Origin: Pedobacter sp014947265 | GTDB lineage: Bacteria > Bacteroidota > Bacteroidia > Sphingobacteriales > Sphingobacteriaceae | Assembly: GCF_014947265.1 (NCBI RefSeq) | Contig: NZ_JADCNK010000010.1 | Coordinates: 124,001-188,000 of the forward strand | Direction of reading: 5' to 3' | Length of the DNA: 64,000 nt | Shown here: piece by piece, positions 25,436-33,668 of the stretch | Layout: each line of letters begins with the position of its first letter | Numbering within the stretch: the first letter of the stretch is position 1 | Position numbers and translations under genes: made by a program | The notes under the pieces: model-generated | The model's input: only the letters and a program-made list of their open reading frames with translations | What the model was told of the DNA's origin: nothing | Database searches by the model: none

Positions 25436-26830
25436 ATGAAGAAATTTTTAAAAATAACAGCAGCGATAGTAATATTGCTGCTGCTTTGTTATTTCGGCTT
25501 TTTCAAATACAGACAAATCCAGGCCAATAAGATATCCATCCCTGTTTCTACCAATGCTTTGCTTAAAATTAATGTTGATGAGCTATACAAAACCATTGCA
25601 GTTAGTTATCTGAAACATCCTGGTCAATATTCAGGAGCAGACAAAAAAGGGATCAAAGAAAGGTTAACCGATTTAAACACAGGCTTAAAAATACCCGCAA
25701 ACATTTATATATACACGTTAAAAGGAAGGGCTAAAAATACTTTTTTCTCATGTTTCGAAATAGCCGACAGTTTGGCATTTAACCGCTTTATTCTGAAAAA
25801 GCTTGCATTAATCAAAAAGGATACTCATTTTTTCCAGTCTGCAGACTCAACATTTTGCCTTCTGTTCAACAATAAAACGGTAAGCCTGGCATTTACCCTG
25901 CAAAAGGAGCCGGTAAAAAATATACTGGAAGAAATACAGGCTCAGAAAAACATGGTTAAAATTAGCGATAGCAAGTTTGAGCAAATGGCCAGCTTTTCCG
26001 ATCACCTGTCTTTTCAAAATGAAGAAACTTTAAGCAAAGTTAATTTTACAGATGGAAAAATTGATTTTAACAGTGAATTGGTGAATAGATGGATAGAACC
26101 TGCTGCTGAACCTAAGCATCGGATTTTAAATCCCCAAAGTACAGTGAGTATGTGGTTAAACGGGAAGTTTAAACCTGCTTTGTCTAAAAAAAATGCAGAT
26201 GTAAGTCTTTCTCTACTTTCAAAAGATAGTTTTTTCAGATTTTACAAAGATTACATGGATTTTGAATGGACAAACACCATTACGCAGGTAGATACCATTG
26301 TCGGTTACGAGTACAATGATGACTTTGAGCAGGTGGAGAAAAAAATACTTCAAGACCGGAAGATTCCATCGATTACTATAAATCTAAATGCCGACGATAA
26401 AGCAGTGAATACTTATCTTAAATCGCTAGGCGCATTAGATCAATCTACCGGAAAGATTAGCAGTGCAATGATTCCTTTATACCAATTTTATTTTAAAGGC
26501 AGTAATGGTAATGTTCAATTAAGTACGGTTCAAAGTGCTAAACCTGATTTAAAAAGGATATCATCTGACGATTTCTTTTATTTAAAAGTTGATTTTAAAA
26601 AGTTGATCAAACAAACATCAATACCCTTAATTGCGGATAAACTGGGTACTTTTAGTCGACTGGAGATCAAAGCAAAAAGTATAGAAAAAGACAAAATCAA
26701 ACTAGAATCGGAACTTTTATTTTTAAATGAGGATAGTAACGCCTTGATCCAACTTTTAAAAACGTTTAAAAATGGATTCAACAGTTCGTTAAATTTTAAT
26801 TTCAATGTTGATATTCCGACAAACAAGTAA
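25436..26830 (+). CDS. Membrane-anchored protein related to the neighbouring DUF4836 protein
   Basis: A 464-residue protein with an N-terminal signal anchor (ITAAIVILLLLCYFGFF). The mature part begins ISIPVSTNALLKINVDELYK, parallel to KIPSNAFTVATIKGDN in the preceding protein. GYEYNDDFEQVEKK...IPSITINL parallels YEYDDDYNQKEV...LPDFLFMF. This suggests that it is a diverged, shorter paralog of the DUF4836 protein. No enzyme motif is visible. It follows that gene by 72 bases. Confidence 0.65.
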   Translation: MKKFLKITAAIVILLLLCYFGFFKYRQIQANKISIPVSTNALLKINVDELYKTIAVSYLKHPGQYSGADKKGIKERLTDLNTGLKIPANIYIYTLKGRAKNTFFSCFEIADSLAFNRFILKKLALIKKDTHFFQSADSTFCLLFNNKTVSLAFTLQKEPVKNILEEIQAQKNMVKISDSKFEQMASFSDHLSFQNEETLSKVNFTDGKIDFNSELVNRWIEPAAEPKHRILNPQSTVSMWLNGKFKPALSKKNADVSLSLLSKDSFFRFYKDYMDFEWTNTITQVDTIVGYEYNDDFEQVEKKILQDRKIPSITINLNADDKAVNTYLKSLGALDQSTGKISSAMIPLYQFYFKGSNGNVQLSTVQSAKPDLKRISSDDFFYLKVDFKKLIKQTSIPLIADKLGTFSRLEIKAKSIEKDKIKLESELLFLNEDSNALIQLLKTFKNGFNSSLNFNFNVDIPTNK

Positions 26831-27150
26831 GTATTTCCCGCAGATTCAAGGTGATTTACGCAGATTAACTGTCCATTGTACCTAAACCTGATGGAACGGA
26901 TGCCGATCCTTCATCGGCTGGAGGTACAGCTGGGCCAACCCACCACTATGCAATACAGGCCATTCATTCCAAAAAAGACAACTGAAATATGCGCTGTTAT
27001 ATTTTTTCCCACTGATTTTAGATGATTTACGCAGATTAAAATTTCTGCGCGAGCAAATAAAAAGGCTTTGCAGTTACTAAAGAGGGAATCTATCAAGATA
27101 GATTTCTCGACTTCGTTGCACTCCGCTCGAAATGACGATTACTCCATAAA
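26831..27150. other. Non-coding gap with repeat fragments
   Basis: No gene is supported. It contains two copies of GATTTACGCAGATTAA (near 26848 and 27021) and a fragment of the TTCTCGACT...CGAAATGACGA palindrome family (27098-27138). Confidence 0.5.
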
Positions 27151-27183
27151 AAAGCCCTGCAGTTATTAAATCTGCAAGGCTTT
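27145..27183 (-). terminator. Probable terminator downstream of gdh
   Basis: AAAGCCTTGCAG and CTGCAGGGCTTT on the minus strand (27183-27151) form a stem with one mismatch and run into TTTTTTATGG. It lies about 90 bases after the gdh stop. Confidence 0.7.
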
Positions 27184-27269
27184 ATTCCCCTTTTGTTTGA
27201 TAAGCCACCAAACATGGGTTTTGATTACTTCCCGATGAAAAACCGGGATTCGCAATGACGATTAGTTGA

Positions 27270-28691
27270 TTATGGCCAAACGCCTAAATTCATATAAGAA
27301 ACGGCAATTTTATCAATTGAATTTACAAAAGCAGCAGTTCTCAAGGTTTGCGTGCCTGGTTTGTTCATCAATGTTTCGCGGATTTCATGATAAGAATGGA
27401 TCATAGTATCTTCTAAACCAGAGTTTACCAATTCCATTTCTGATGCGCCTTTAACAATCATTAAACGGTGCTCCGGAAGGATGGTTTTACCGGTTAAGTT
27501 CTCTAAAGTATTGATCAGATTGGCATTTGAGTTAGCTGCATAACGGTTCTCCATACGGCCAAATGCCACATGTGAAAGGTTTTTCAGCCATTCGAAATAA
27601 GAAACCGTAACACCACCTGCATTACAATACATATCAGGAATGATGATGCCGCCCATCTCTGTAAAAATGGCTTCAGCTTCTGGTGTAGTTGGTCCGTTTG
27701 CACCTTCAGCAATAATTTTTGCTTTGATATTGCGGATATTAAGCTCCGTAAACTGGTTTTCTAATGCTGCCGGAACAATGATATCGCAATCTTGCTCTAA
27801 ACCTTCCATTGAATTTTTAAAGCTGGTAGCACCAGGGAAATCTAAAATTGAACCTGTGTTTTTGCGATGTGCAAAAACCTCATCAACGTTTAATCCATTA
27901 GGATTATAAATAGCACCTTCAAACTCACAAAGCCCGACAATTGTAGCACCAAATTCGGCTAAAAATTTAGCTGAGTGATAACCTACGTTACCTAATCCCT
28001 GTACAATTACCCTTTTATCGCCTAAACCAGCTTTAAAACCGATTTTAGCCATATCCTCTGCTACTTCAACACATTCGCGTACGGCGTAAGCTACCCCACG
28101 GCCTGTAGCTTCTTTACGTCCACGAATACCATGTAAAGCAATTGGCTTACCAGTTACACAGCCTAAAGCATCTAACTGACCAGGATTCATGGTCATATAA
28201 GTATCGGCTATCCAGCTCATTTCGCGTTCGCCAGATCCGTAATCCGGAGCAGGAACATCAATACCAGGGCCTATAAAGTTTTTCTTAATTAATTCTGTGG
28301 TATAACGACGTGTGATGGTTTCCAGTTCGGCAACACTGTATTGTTTCGTATTGATTTTGATACCACCTTTTGCACCGCCAAACGGAACGTTAACAATAGC
28401 ACATTTGTAAGTCATTAAGGCAGCAAGCGCCATCACTTCATCTTCGTTAACCATTTCACTGTAACGGATACCACCCTTTGTAGGGCTCATGTGATGAGAG
28501 TGCTCAACACGCCAGGCATCAATTACTTCAAAACCGTTTCCGCGGCGGATTGGAAATTGGAAACGATATACACTATTACATGTTTTAATCTGGTTCAATA
28601 AACCTTCCGGATGATTGGTGAATTGAGCCGCACTGTCAAAGTTTTTACAAACATCTGCAAAGAACTTGTTCTCGTCTGCTAGATTAGCCAT
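27270..28691 (-). CDS. Glutamate dehydrogenase (Glu/Leu/Phe/Val dehydrogenase family)
   Basis: A 473-residue dehydrogenase. The catalytic Lys lies in VPFGGAKGGIKI, GIDVPAPDYGSGEREMSWI fits the substrate domain, and VIVQGLGNVGYHSAKFLAEFGA is the Rossmann NAD(P) motif. It interconverts glutamate and 2-oxoglutarate plus ammonia, linking nitrogen and carbon metabolism. The coenzyme preference is not clear from sequence alone. It stands alone between the ccmBCD group and the DUF4836 genes, with its own terminator. The C-terminus ends SYMNLGVWP. Confidence 0.9.
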   Translation of the reverse strand: MANLADENKFFADVCKNFDSAAQFTNHPEGLLNQIKTCNSVYRFQFPIRRGNGFEVIDAWRVEHSHHMSPTKGGIRYSEMVNEDEVMALAALMTYKCAIVNVPFGGAKGGIKINTKQYSVAELETITRRYTTELIKKNFIGPGIDVPAPDYGSGEREMSWIADTYMTMNPGQLDALGCVTGKPIALHGIRGRKEATGRGVAYAVRECVEVAEDMAKIGFKAGLGDKRVIVQGLGNVGYHSAKFLAEFGATIVGLCEFEGAIYNPNGLNVDEVFAHRKNTGSILDFPGATSFKNSMEGLEQDCDIIVPAALENQFTELNIRNIKAKIIAEGANGPTTPEAEAIFTEMGGIIIPDMYCNAGGVTVSYFEWLKNLSHVAFGRMENRYAANSNANLINTLENLTGKTILPEHRLMIVKGASEMELVNSGLEDTMIHSYHEIRETLMNKPGTQTLRTAAFVNSIDKIAVSYMNLGVWP

Positions 28692-29054
28692 TATTTATTT
28701 TTTATATTGAATAAGTTTTCGGTGCAAAATTGCCTAAAAAAACTGCACATATCCAAATGCAAAAATACTTAGTGTATAGCTAACACCACCCTATCCAGGC
28801 TTTAAAACAGGTTTTATACCGTTTATACAAAACTGTTCAAAAACAATATTTAAATAGGTTTAAACAAGGATATATTGATACCTCAAGCCGATTAAAACGA
28901 CTATTTTCATAGGTTTTTTTATTGATTATTTAGACGAAAAAAAATTACAAAAAAAATATCCACAAGGCTATTTTATTGCTAAACTAATTAATCAACAAAC
29001 CGAAACACCCTTAAAATTACGAATATCATAAATTTTGCATCAGAAATAAGACAT
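28692..29054. other. Non-coding gap upstream of gdh
   Basis: About 360 AT-rich bases with no supported gene or repeat. A weak minus-strand promoter may lie near 28723-28756 (TTTG, then CAATTTTG 21 bases later, one mismatch to TAnnTTTG). Nothing else is recognised. Confidence 0.4.
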
Positions 29055-29085
29055 AAAAAAGGAGATCAATATAATTTTGATCTCC
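29053..29085 (-). terminator. Rho-independent terminator after the ccmBCD genes
   Basis: GGAGATCA and TGATCTCC (29085-29078 and 29068-29061) form a perfect 8-base stem and run into TTTTTTATG on the minus strand. A second short hairpin, GACGGT/ACCGTC, lies at 29102-29123 immediately after the stop codon. Confidence 0.88.
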
Positions 29086-29123
29086 GTTAAAAATTAATCT
29101 GGACGGTTGTAATTATGACCGTC

Positions 29124-29342
29124 TTATTTATTGATGTGGTTTTCTTTTTCGATTTTCTTCAATCTTTTATCGATCGAGAAAAGATAGGCCAAGAGGCCAA
29201 CCAGTATAATTACGATACAAATTACCACAACATATATCTTTCCATTGCTGCGAAGGCTATCAGCCATTTCCACGCCATTATCTTGTGCAAATAACTGCAT
29301 AGTGACCATCATTAATATCAGGGAGAAAAATATCTTCTTCAT
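29124..29342 (-). CDS. CcmD-like small membrane protein
   Basis: A 72-residue protein with a signal-like start (MKKIFFSLILMMVTMQLFAQ), one transmembrane helix (about 36-55) and a short charged C-terminus (DKRLKKIEKENHINK). Position directly after ccmC with no gap, plus the single helix and basic tail, fit CcmD, which holds CcmC, CcmE and the ABC transporter together. The sequence is too short to be certain. The stop is followed by the operon terminator. Confidence 0.7.
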   Translation of the reverse strand: MKKIFFSLILMMVTMQLFAQDNGVEMADSLRSNGKIYVVVICIVIILVGLLAYLFSIDKRLKKIEKENHINK

Positions 29343-30005
29343 TTAGTTATGTTGTTGTTTGTTTTCAATATTGCGAATTCTGAAACGGATAGTGTACACC
29401 CAGTAACCGATCAATATCCAGCCTAAACATGCAGGATAGAACACCATGCGCATACGGCTATCCAAATCGTAACTGTTAAAACCAGGATTGCCACCGTTGC
29501 CCGGGTGTAATGAATCTTTTAAACGTGGCAAAACAAAAAGTAATACCACCATCATTGGGAAGGCAAAAATATTGTAAATGGCCGAAATCTTAGCCCTTTT
29601 CTGTTCTTCATCAATTGCATTCCGGAGAATTAAGTAAGCAAAATAGAGTAAAACAGAAATAGCGGCAAAATTTTGTTTAGGATCGAAACTCCAAAACTGT
29701 CCCCAGGTATATTTAGCCCATATGGCACCGGTAACCAAACCCAAAAGGCCAAAAACAATCCCGGCATTTACACTCTCCACAGCCTTAATATCGTCGATTT
29801 CACTCTTGCTACTCAGTGACTTTACACTATAGAAAACTGAGATCGAAAAAAGTACAATCATGGCAAACCACATCGGAACATGGAAATACAGGTTGCGGAT
29901 CGTTTCGTTTAAAATAGCCAAATGAGGTACACCCAGTAACAATCCTGCAATCGCAGTATAAATTACCAGAACTGAACCTAAAATTTTCCACCAAATTTTA
30001 TGCAT
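29343..30005 (-). CDS. ccmC: Cytochrome c biogenesis protein CcmC (haem handling)
   Basis: A 220-residue protein with six transmembrane segments. The tryptophan-rich motif is KYTWGQFWSFDPKQNFA, and His residues in GVPHLAILNETIRNLYFHVP match the haem-ligand positions of the family. CcmC loads haem onto CcmE. It is part of a ccmB-ccmC-ccmD series on the minus strand. CcmF at 19398 is larger and separate. The protein is intact. Confidence 0.9.
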   Translation of the reverse strand: MHKIWWKILGSVLVIYTAIAGLLLGVPHLAILNETIRNLYFHVPMWFAMIVLFSISVFYSVKSLSSKSEIDDIKAVESVNAGIVFGLLGLVTGAIWAKYTWGQFWSFDPKQNFAAISVLLYFAYLILRNAIDEEQKRAKISAIYNIFAFPMMVVLLFVLPRLKDSLHPGNGGNPGFNSYDLDSRMRMVFYPACLGWILIGYWVYTIRFRIRNIENKQQHN

Positions 30006-30075
30006 ATTTATATTTAATTATTGAATGATTGAGTATTGAATGTAGATTCCATCATCCGTTTTCCATCTTCCATAT

Positions 30076-30741
30076 TTAATCCCTCCAAAGGTAAGGAAAT
30101 AACAATAAAGAGGTTGCCACCATCAGCACATTCACCACCAGCAACATCGCAATTTCATCGTAACTATTCTCCCATGGCAAGCCGTCGACCGCATTTTTAG
30201 CCAGTTTTATCAAAAGGATCAATACCGGAATAATGATCGGAAAACTTAATATCGCCATTAACATACCACCATTACCAGCCTTACTTGCAATGGCCGAAAC
30301 CATGGTAAACACGGTAGAGAAACTCATACTACCCAATACCACGGCCACGTAATACAATAGCATATCGGGCGGCGTAAAGGAATCGAAAACCAAAGTATAA
30401 AAGCCCAATGCTATAGTGGTAAGCACCAACATCAAAAGGGTATTATAAACTGTTTTAGAAATCAAAACCGCAGCCGGACTTGCCAAAATATAACTGTAGA
30501 GTTGTTGCCCCTTGGTTTCCTGTAAAAAGCTCTTTGAAACGCCATTTATAGAGGCAAAAAGCATGATAATCCAGAAAAGCGCGTTCCAGGTTAATTTATC
30601 GCCAAGGCTTACAAACGACAGGTAACAGGTAAAAATAGTAGAAACCACATAGAGCAGTACGCCGTTAATGGTATATTTGGAGCGCCACTCTAACAATACT
30701 TCCTTGTGAATTAAATATTTAACCTCTTTGGCCAATTGCAT
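30076..30741 (-). CDS. ccmB: Haem exporter membrane subunit CcmB
   Basis: A 221-residue membrane protein with six helices, the normal CcmB length. It begins MQLAKEVKYLIHKEVLLEWR and contains FLQETKGQQLYSYILASPAA and SFSTVFTMVSAIASKAGNGGMLMAILSFP, both typical of CcmB. The start at 30741 is chosen because in-frame sequence further upstream is repeat-derived and absent from the family. CcmB pairs with the ATPase CcmA, which is not in the window. ccmC follows after 70 bases. Confidence 0.9.
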   Translation of the reverse strand: MQLAKEVKYLIHKEVLLEWRSKYTINGVLLYVVSTIFTCYLSFVSLGDKLTWNALFWIIMLFASINGVSKSFLQETKGQQLYSYILASPAAVLISKTVYNTLLMLVLTTIALGFYTLVFDSFTPPDMLLYYVAVVLGSMSFSTVFTMVSAIASKAGNGGMLMAILSFPIIIPVLILLIKLAKNAVDGLPWENSYDEIAMLLVVNVLMVATSLLLFPYLWRD

Positions 30742-31108
30742 AACCGCAAAGATACTTTTATTGATAAATATTGCATGCTTAAATTGTTGTATTGTTGTAA
30801 TTTTGTTTGGAAACTCATTTAGCCACGGGAACGCAGAGAAAGATTTAACCACAGATAAAAGGATAAACACAGATGGTATTTTCAAAGCAGTATACTCGGG
30901 ATTACAGGCATTTAAAATTAATTGGCCACGGAGGCAGAGAAAACACGGAGAAAGACCATTAAACACAGATGCTATTCTTTCGAAGTAGCATAAACGAGGG
31001 TAAAGGTATTTAAAATTTAATTAGACAAGTAGACACAGAAAACACTAAGAAAAACAATATGCACAAAAATCTGTGTTCATCTGTGTAAATCTGTGGTTAA
31101 ATAGAAAT
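30742..31108. repeat. Gap with degenerate ACCACAGAT / CACAGATGG repeats
   Basis: It contains several fragments of the type TTAACCACAGATAAAAGGAT, AAACACAGATGG, CACGGAGGCAGAGAAAACAC and, inverted at the right end, ATCTGTGTTCATCTGTGTAA. No gene is supported. The right end adjoins the ogt-type gene. Confidence 0.55.
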
Positions 31109-31588
31109 ATGAACTACGCATCAGTTATAGAAACGCCTATTGGCAGATTAAGCATCTTGGCTGATGAGGATTTTGTGCATGCCGTTACTTTTGAAGAAAA
31201 GGATATTGCTGATTTGATAGAAAACGAACTCACCATAAAAGTTGCCAACCAATTAAAAGCATATTTTAATGGAAAGCTTCGGGATTTCGATTTCCCGATG
31301 AAACAGAAAGGAACCGGTTTTCAACAGGAGGTTTGGCAAAATTTATTAACCATTCCTTTTGGCGAAACCACCTCATACGCTAAATTTTCTGCACACAATC
31401 CATTAGCGATCAGGGCTATTGCTGCAGCAAATGGAAAAAACAATATTGCCATTGTAGTACCATGCCATAGGGTAATTGGCAGTAACGGCAAACTGGTTGG
31501 TTATGCCGGTGGATTGTGGCGTAAACAGTGGCTGCTACAACATGAACGTGAGGTTGCCAAAAAAGGACAAACAGAATTAAAATTTTAA
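31109..31588 (+). CDS. ogt: Methylated-DNA--protein-cysteine methyltransferase
   Basis: A 159-residue O6-alkylguanine-DNA alkyltransferase. The acceptor Cys lies in IVVPCHRVIGSNGKL, with upstream FGETTSYAKFS and the helix-turn-helix region AIRAIAAANGKNN, and ends LLQHE. It repairs O6-methylguanine by suicidal transfer to the Cys. The N-terminal domain (YASVIETPIGRLSILADE) is short, so this is the Ogt-like form without the Ada regulatory domain. The ATG at 31109 is preferred because sequence before it is repeat-derived. Confidence 0.93.
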   Translation: MNYASVIETPIGRLSILADEDFVHAVTFEEKDIADLIENELTIKVANQLKAYFNGKLRDFDFPMKQKGTGFQQEVWQNLLTIPFGETTSYAKFSAHNPLAIRAIAAANGKNNIAIVVPCHRVIGSNGKLVGYAGGLWRKQWLLQHEREVAKKGQTELKF

Positions 31589-31605
31589 AACCATAATTTT
31601 AGCAG

Positions 31606-31995
31606 ATGAATAACGATCAAGCCGGAACTCCAAACAACTACTTAAAAGCAATGCGATTAATCAATATTGAGGGCGACAAATGCGCTTTTGAAAAGGGTAA
31701 AATACCGATCCGCCAACATATTAATGCGAACTATTTTTTCGCCCAAACTGATGTATCAACTTTAGAGAAAATCCCCCACCCTGCACCGAGGAGGCAATAT
31801 GTAATTACACTTAAGGGTAAACTCCAGTTTACAGTAAGCAATGGCGAAACTTTTATGATTGAACCCGGGATTATCCTTATTGCCAATGATACTGCCGGAG
31901 AAGGACATACCTGGGAAGTTACAGATGGCAATGAATGGGAAAGGATCTATATTCCATTGGAAGAAGATACCGATGATTATTTTATTGCAGATTAA
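31606..31995 (+). CDS. Small cupin-fold protein
   Basis: A 129-residue protein with a single cupin-type beta barrel (YVITLKGKLQFTVSNGETF and IEPGIILIANDTAGEGHTWE). The metal-binding His set is incomplete in the visible motifs, so enzymatic activity is doubtful. It begins 17 bases after the alkyltransferase stop and may be cotranscribed. The acidic C-terminus (PLEEDTDDYFIAD) is distinctive. Function is unknown. Confidence 0.75.
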   Translation: MNNDQAGTPNNYLKAMRLINIEGDKCAFEKGKIPIRQHINANYFFAQTDVSTLEKIPHPAPRRQYVITLKGKLQFTVSNGETFMIEPGIILIANDTAGEGHTWEVTDGNEWERIYIPLEEDTDDYFIAD

Positions 31996-32051
31996 GATCC
32001 TCAAAACCAAGATTAAGCCAATTTCGTAAGTCATATCAAACCTATGATTTT

Positions 32052-32564
32052 ATGAAAACACTCTGTTCCCTCCTGCTTGTTCTCTTCACTTACCCGCCGA
32101 TGGAAAAAAATATTCCAGTGGCCAAATTGGATTTAAAAAAATATGCCGGAACATGGTACTCATTATATTCTATTCCGACCATTTTTGATAAAGGGAGTCG
32201 TGAAACAACCACCAGATATAGTTTGAATAAGGATGGTTATTTCAATGTGCTCACCACTTATAAAAAACCCGGAGATGATAAGGTCTACTCCAGAACTTCA
32301 AAAATGTTTCCATCAGAAGATGGCGATAAAGGGGAGTTACAAGCACAATTTATCTGGCCGATAAAAGTCGATTACTGGATTATCGAACTTGCAGACGATT
32401 ATTCTTATGTAGTGGTGGGGCATCCCGAACATAAGTTTTTGTTCATCATGAGCCGCAATCAGACGATGCCGAAGAAAACCCATGATGAAATTGTGGCCAG
32501 ATGCAAAGCTAAAGGGTATGATGTAGCTAAATTAACCTCGCAGCAGCATTCAAGTGGCAGTTAA
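32052..32564 (+). CDS. Lipocalin family protein (Blc-like)
   Basis: A 170-residue lipocalin with an N-terminal hydrophobic stretch (MKTLCSLLLVLFTYPP). The first signature is KYAGTWYSLYSIP, the second is YVVVGHPEHKFLFIMSR, and TRYSLNKDGYFNVLTTY matches the barrel. Blc-type lipocalins bind lipids in the envelope. No canonical lipobox is visible, so it may be secreted or periplasmic rather than lipid-anchored. The C-terminus is SSGS. Confidence 0.88.
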   Translation: MKTLCSLLLVLFTYPPMEKNIPVAKLDLKKYAGTWYSLYSIPTIFDKGSRETTTRYSLNKDGYFNVLTTYKKPGDDKVYSRTSKMFPSEDGDKGELQAQFIWPIKVDYWIIELADDYSYVVVGHPEHKFLFIMSRNQTMPKKTHDEIVARCKAKGYDVAKLTSQQHSSGS

Positions 32565-32882
32565 CAGTTTGCAATTGCAAGTTTGCAGTTAACTGATTTA
32601 AACGATTATTAGCAATAGTTAATGAAGCAATCCTTCAACTCCGCTACCATAGACAGAATCTATCAGTACGGCCGTCATTCTCGCGCAGGCGGGAATCTTA
32701 AAGCGCTTGCATTACGATTCCCAATCAAGTTGGGAATGACGATTCCTCGCAGCCTATAATCCACTAAAAATCTGTCATTCATATTGATTTTATACAATAA
32801 ATTACCCCTCAGGATGACAACCGCAAAGGAAAACGAACTGGTTTAGCGTTATGCAACAGTTAACTGATTTAACAGTTAACCC
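32565..32882. other. Repeat-bearing non-coding gap
   Basis: It contains a GTTTGCAATTGCAAG palindrome with flanking AGTTAAC/GTTAACT after the lipocalin gene, the CGTCATTC repeat at 32673-32741, a fragment CCCTCAGGATGACAA (32806) and GTTAACTG...CAGTTAAC (32857-32880). No gene is supported. Confidence 0.5.
32673..32741. repeat. CGTCATTC palindromic repeat
   Basis: The left CGTCATTCTCGCGCAGGCGG and right AAGTTGGGAATGACG ends are inverted relative to the copy at 11464-11540, which ends GCGCGAGAATGACGG. Same family, opposite orientation. Confidence 0.7.
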
Positions 32883-33623
32883 TTATACAGCTCCAAATTT
32901 CTCTATCAGTTTATCTTTCTGTATCCTTGCTACCTGTAACTGTTTGTTATTTTCCAATGTAAGCAAACAATCATTCTTGTTAAAAAACTTCACTTTGTTT
33001 AAATTGATAATATACTGGCGGTGTATCCTGAAGAAATTTCTGTCCTCCAATATTTCCTGCACATCTTTTAGCGTTTTTGAAATAATCACCTTCTCTCCAT
33101 TCAGTAAAACTAAAATAGAGTAATTGCTACTAGCTTCAACATACAGAATATCGTCTACATTGATAAAAACAATCCCCGAAAGTGAACTTACAGCAATTTT
33201 GTTTACACGTTCCATATTCATCTGCCGATGAAAATGATTGAGTTGTTTATCAGAAAAATTATTTCTAATTACGGCCTTGTTAACGGCTTCAACAAGATCC
33301 TTTATATCAACAGGCTTAACCAGATAATCTAAGGCACTGAACCTAAAGGCCTTGATGGCAAACTCATTATAAGCTGTGGTAAAAACCACTTTGAAACTGA
33401 TTGGCATTAATTTCTCCAAAAGCTGAAAGCCATTTAGTTCTGGCATCTCAATATCCAAAAAAACCAAATCCGGATTTAAGCTTTCGATCTCCTGTAATGC
33501 TTTAATCGGGCTGTTAAACGAATAAATAGCTCCAACTTGTCCGCAATGCTTTTTCAACTGTATACGCAGTAAACTTATACTATCTTCTTCATCATCTATA
33601 ATTACAATATTGAGCGCTTTCAT
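32883..33623 (-). CDS. LytTR-family response regulator
   Basis: A 246-residue two-component regulator. The receiver domain has Asp10/Asp11 (IIDDEED), phosphoacceptor Asp57 (LVFLDIEMP), Thr in VVFTTAYNEF and Lys in YLVKPV. A C-terminal LytTR DNA-binding domain (about 145-246) contains FINVDDILYVEASSNYS and FFRIHRQYIINL. It forms a pair with the upstream histidine kinase (45 bases apart). Targets are unknown; the divergent genes at 35956-38085 are candidates by position. Confidence 0.93.
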   Translation of the reverse strand: MKALNIVIIDDEEDSISLLRIQLKKHCGQVGAIYSFNSPIKALQEIESLNPDLVFLDIEMPELNGFQLLEKLMPISFKVVFTTAYNEFAIKAFRFSALDYLVKPVDIKDLVEAVNKAVIRNNFSDKQLNHFHRQMNMERVNKIAVSSLSGIVFINVDDILYVEASSNYSILVLLNGEKVIISKTLKDVQEILEDRNFFRIHRQYIINLNKVKFFNKNDCLLTLENNKQLQVARIQKDKLIEKFGAV

Positions 33624-33668
33624 ATTTTAGATTTTATTTATTTTTATTGATGATACATTAGGTTGTTT

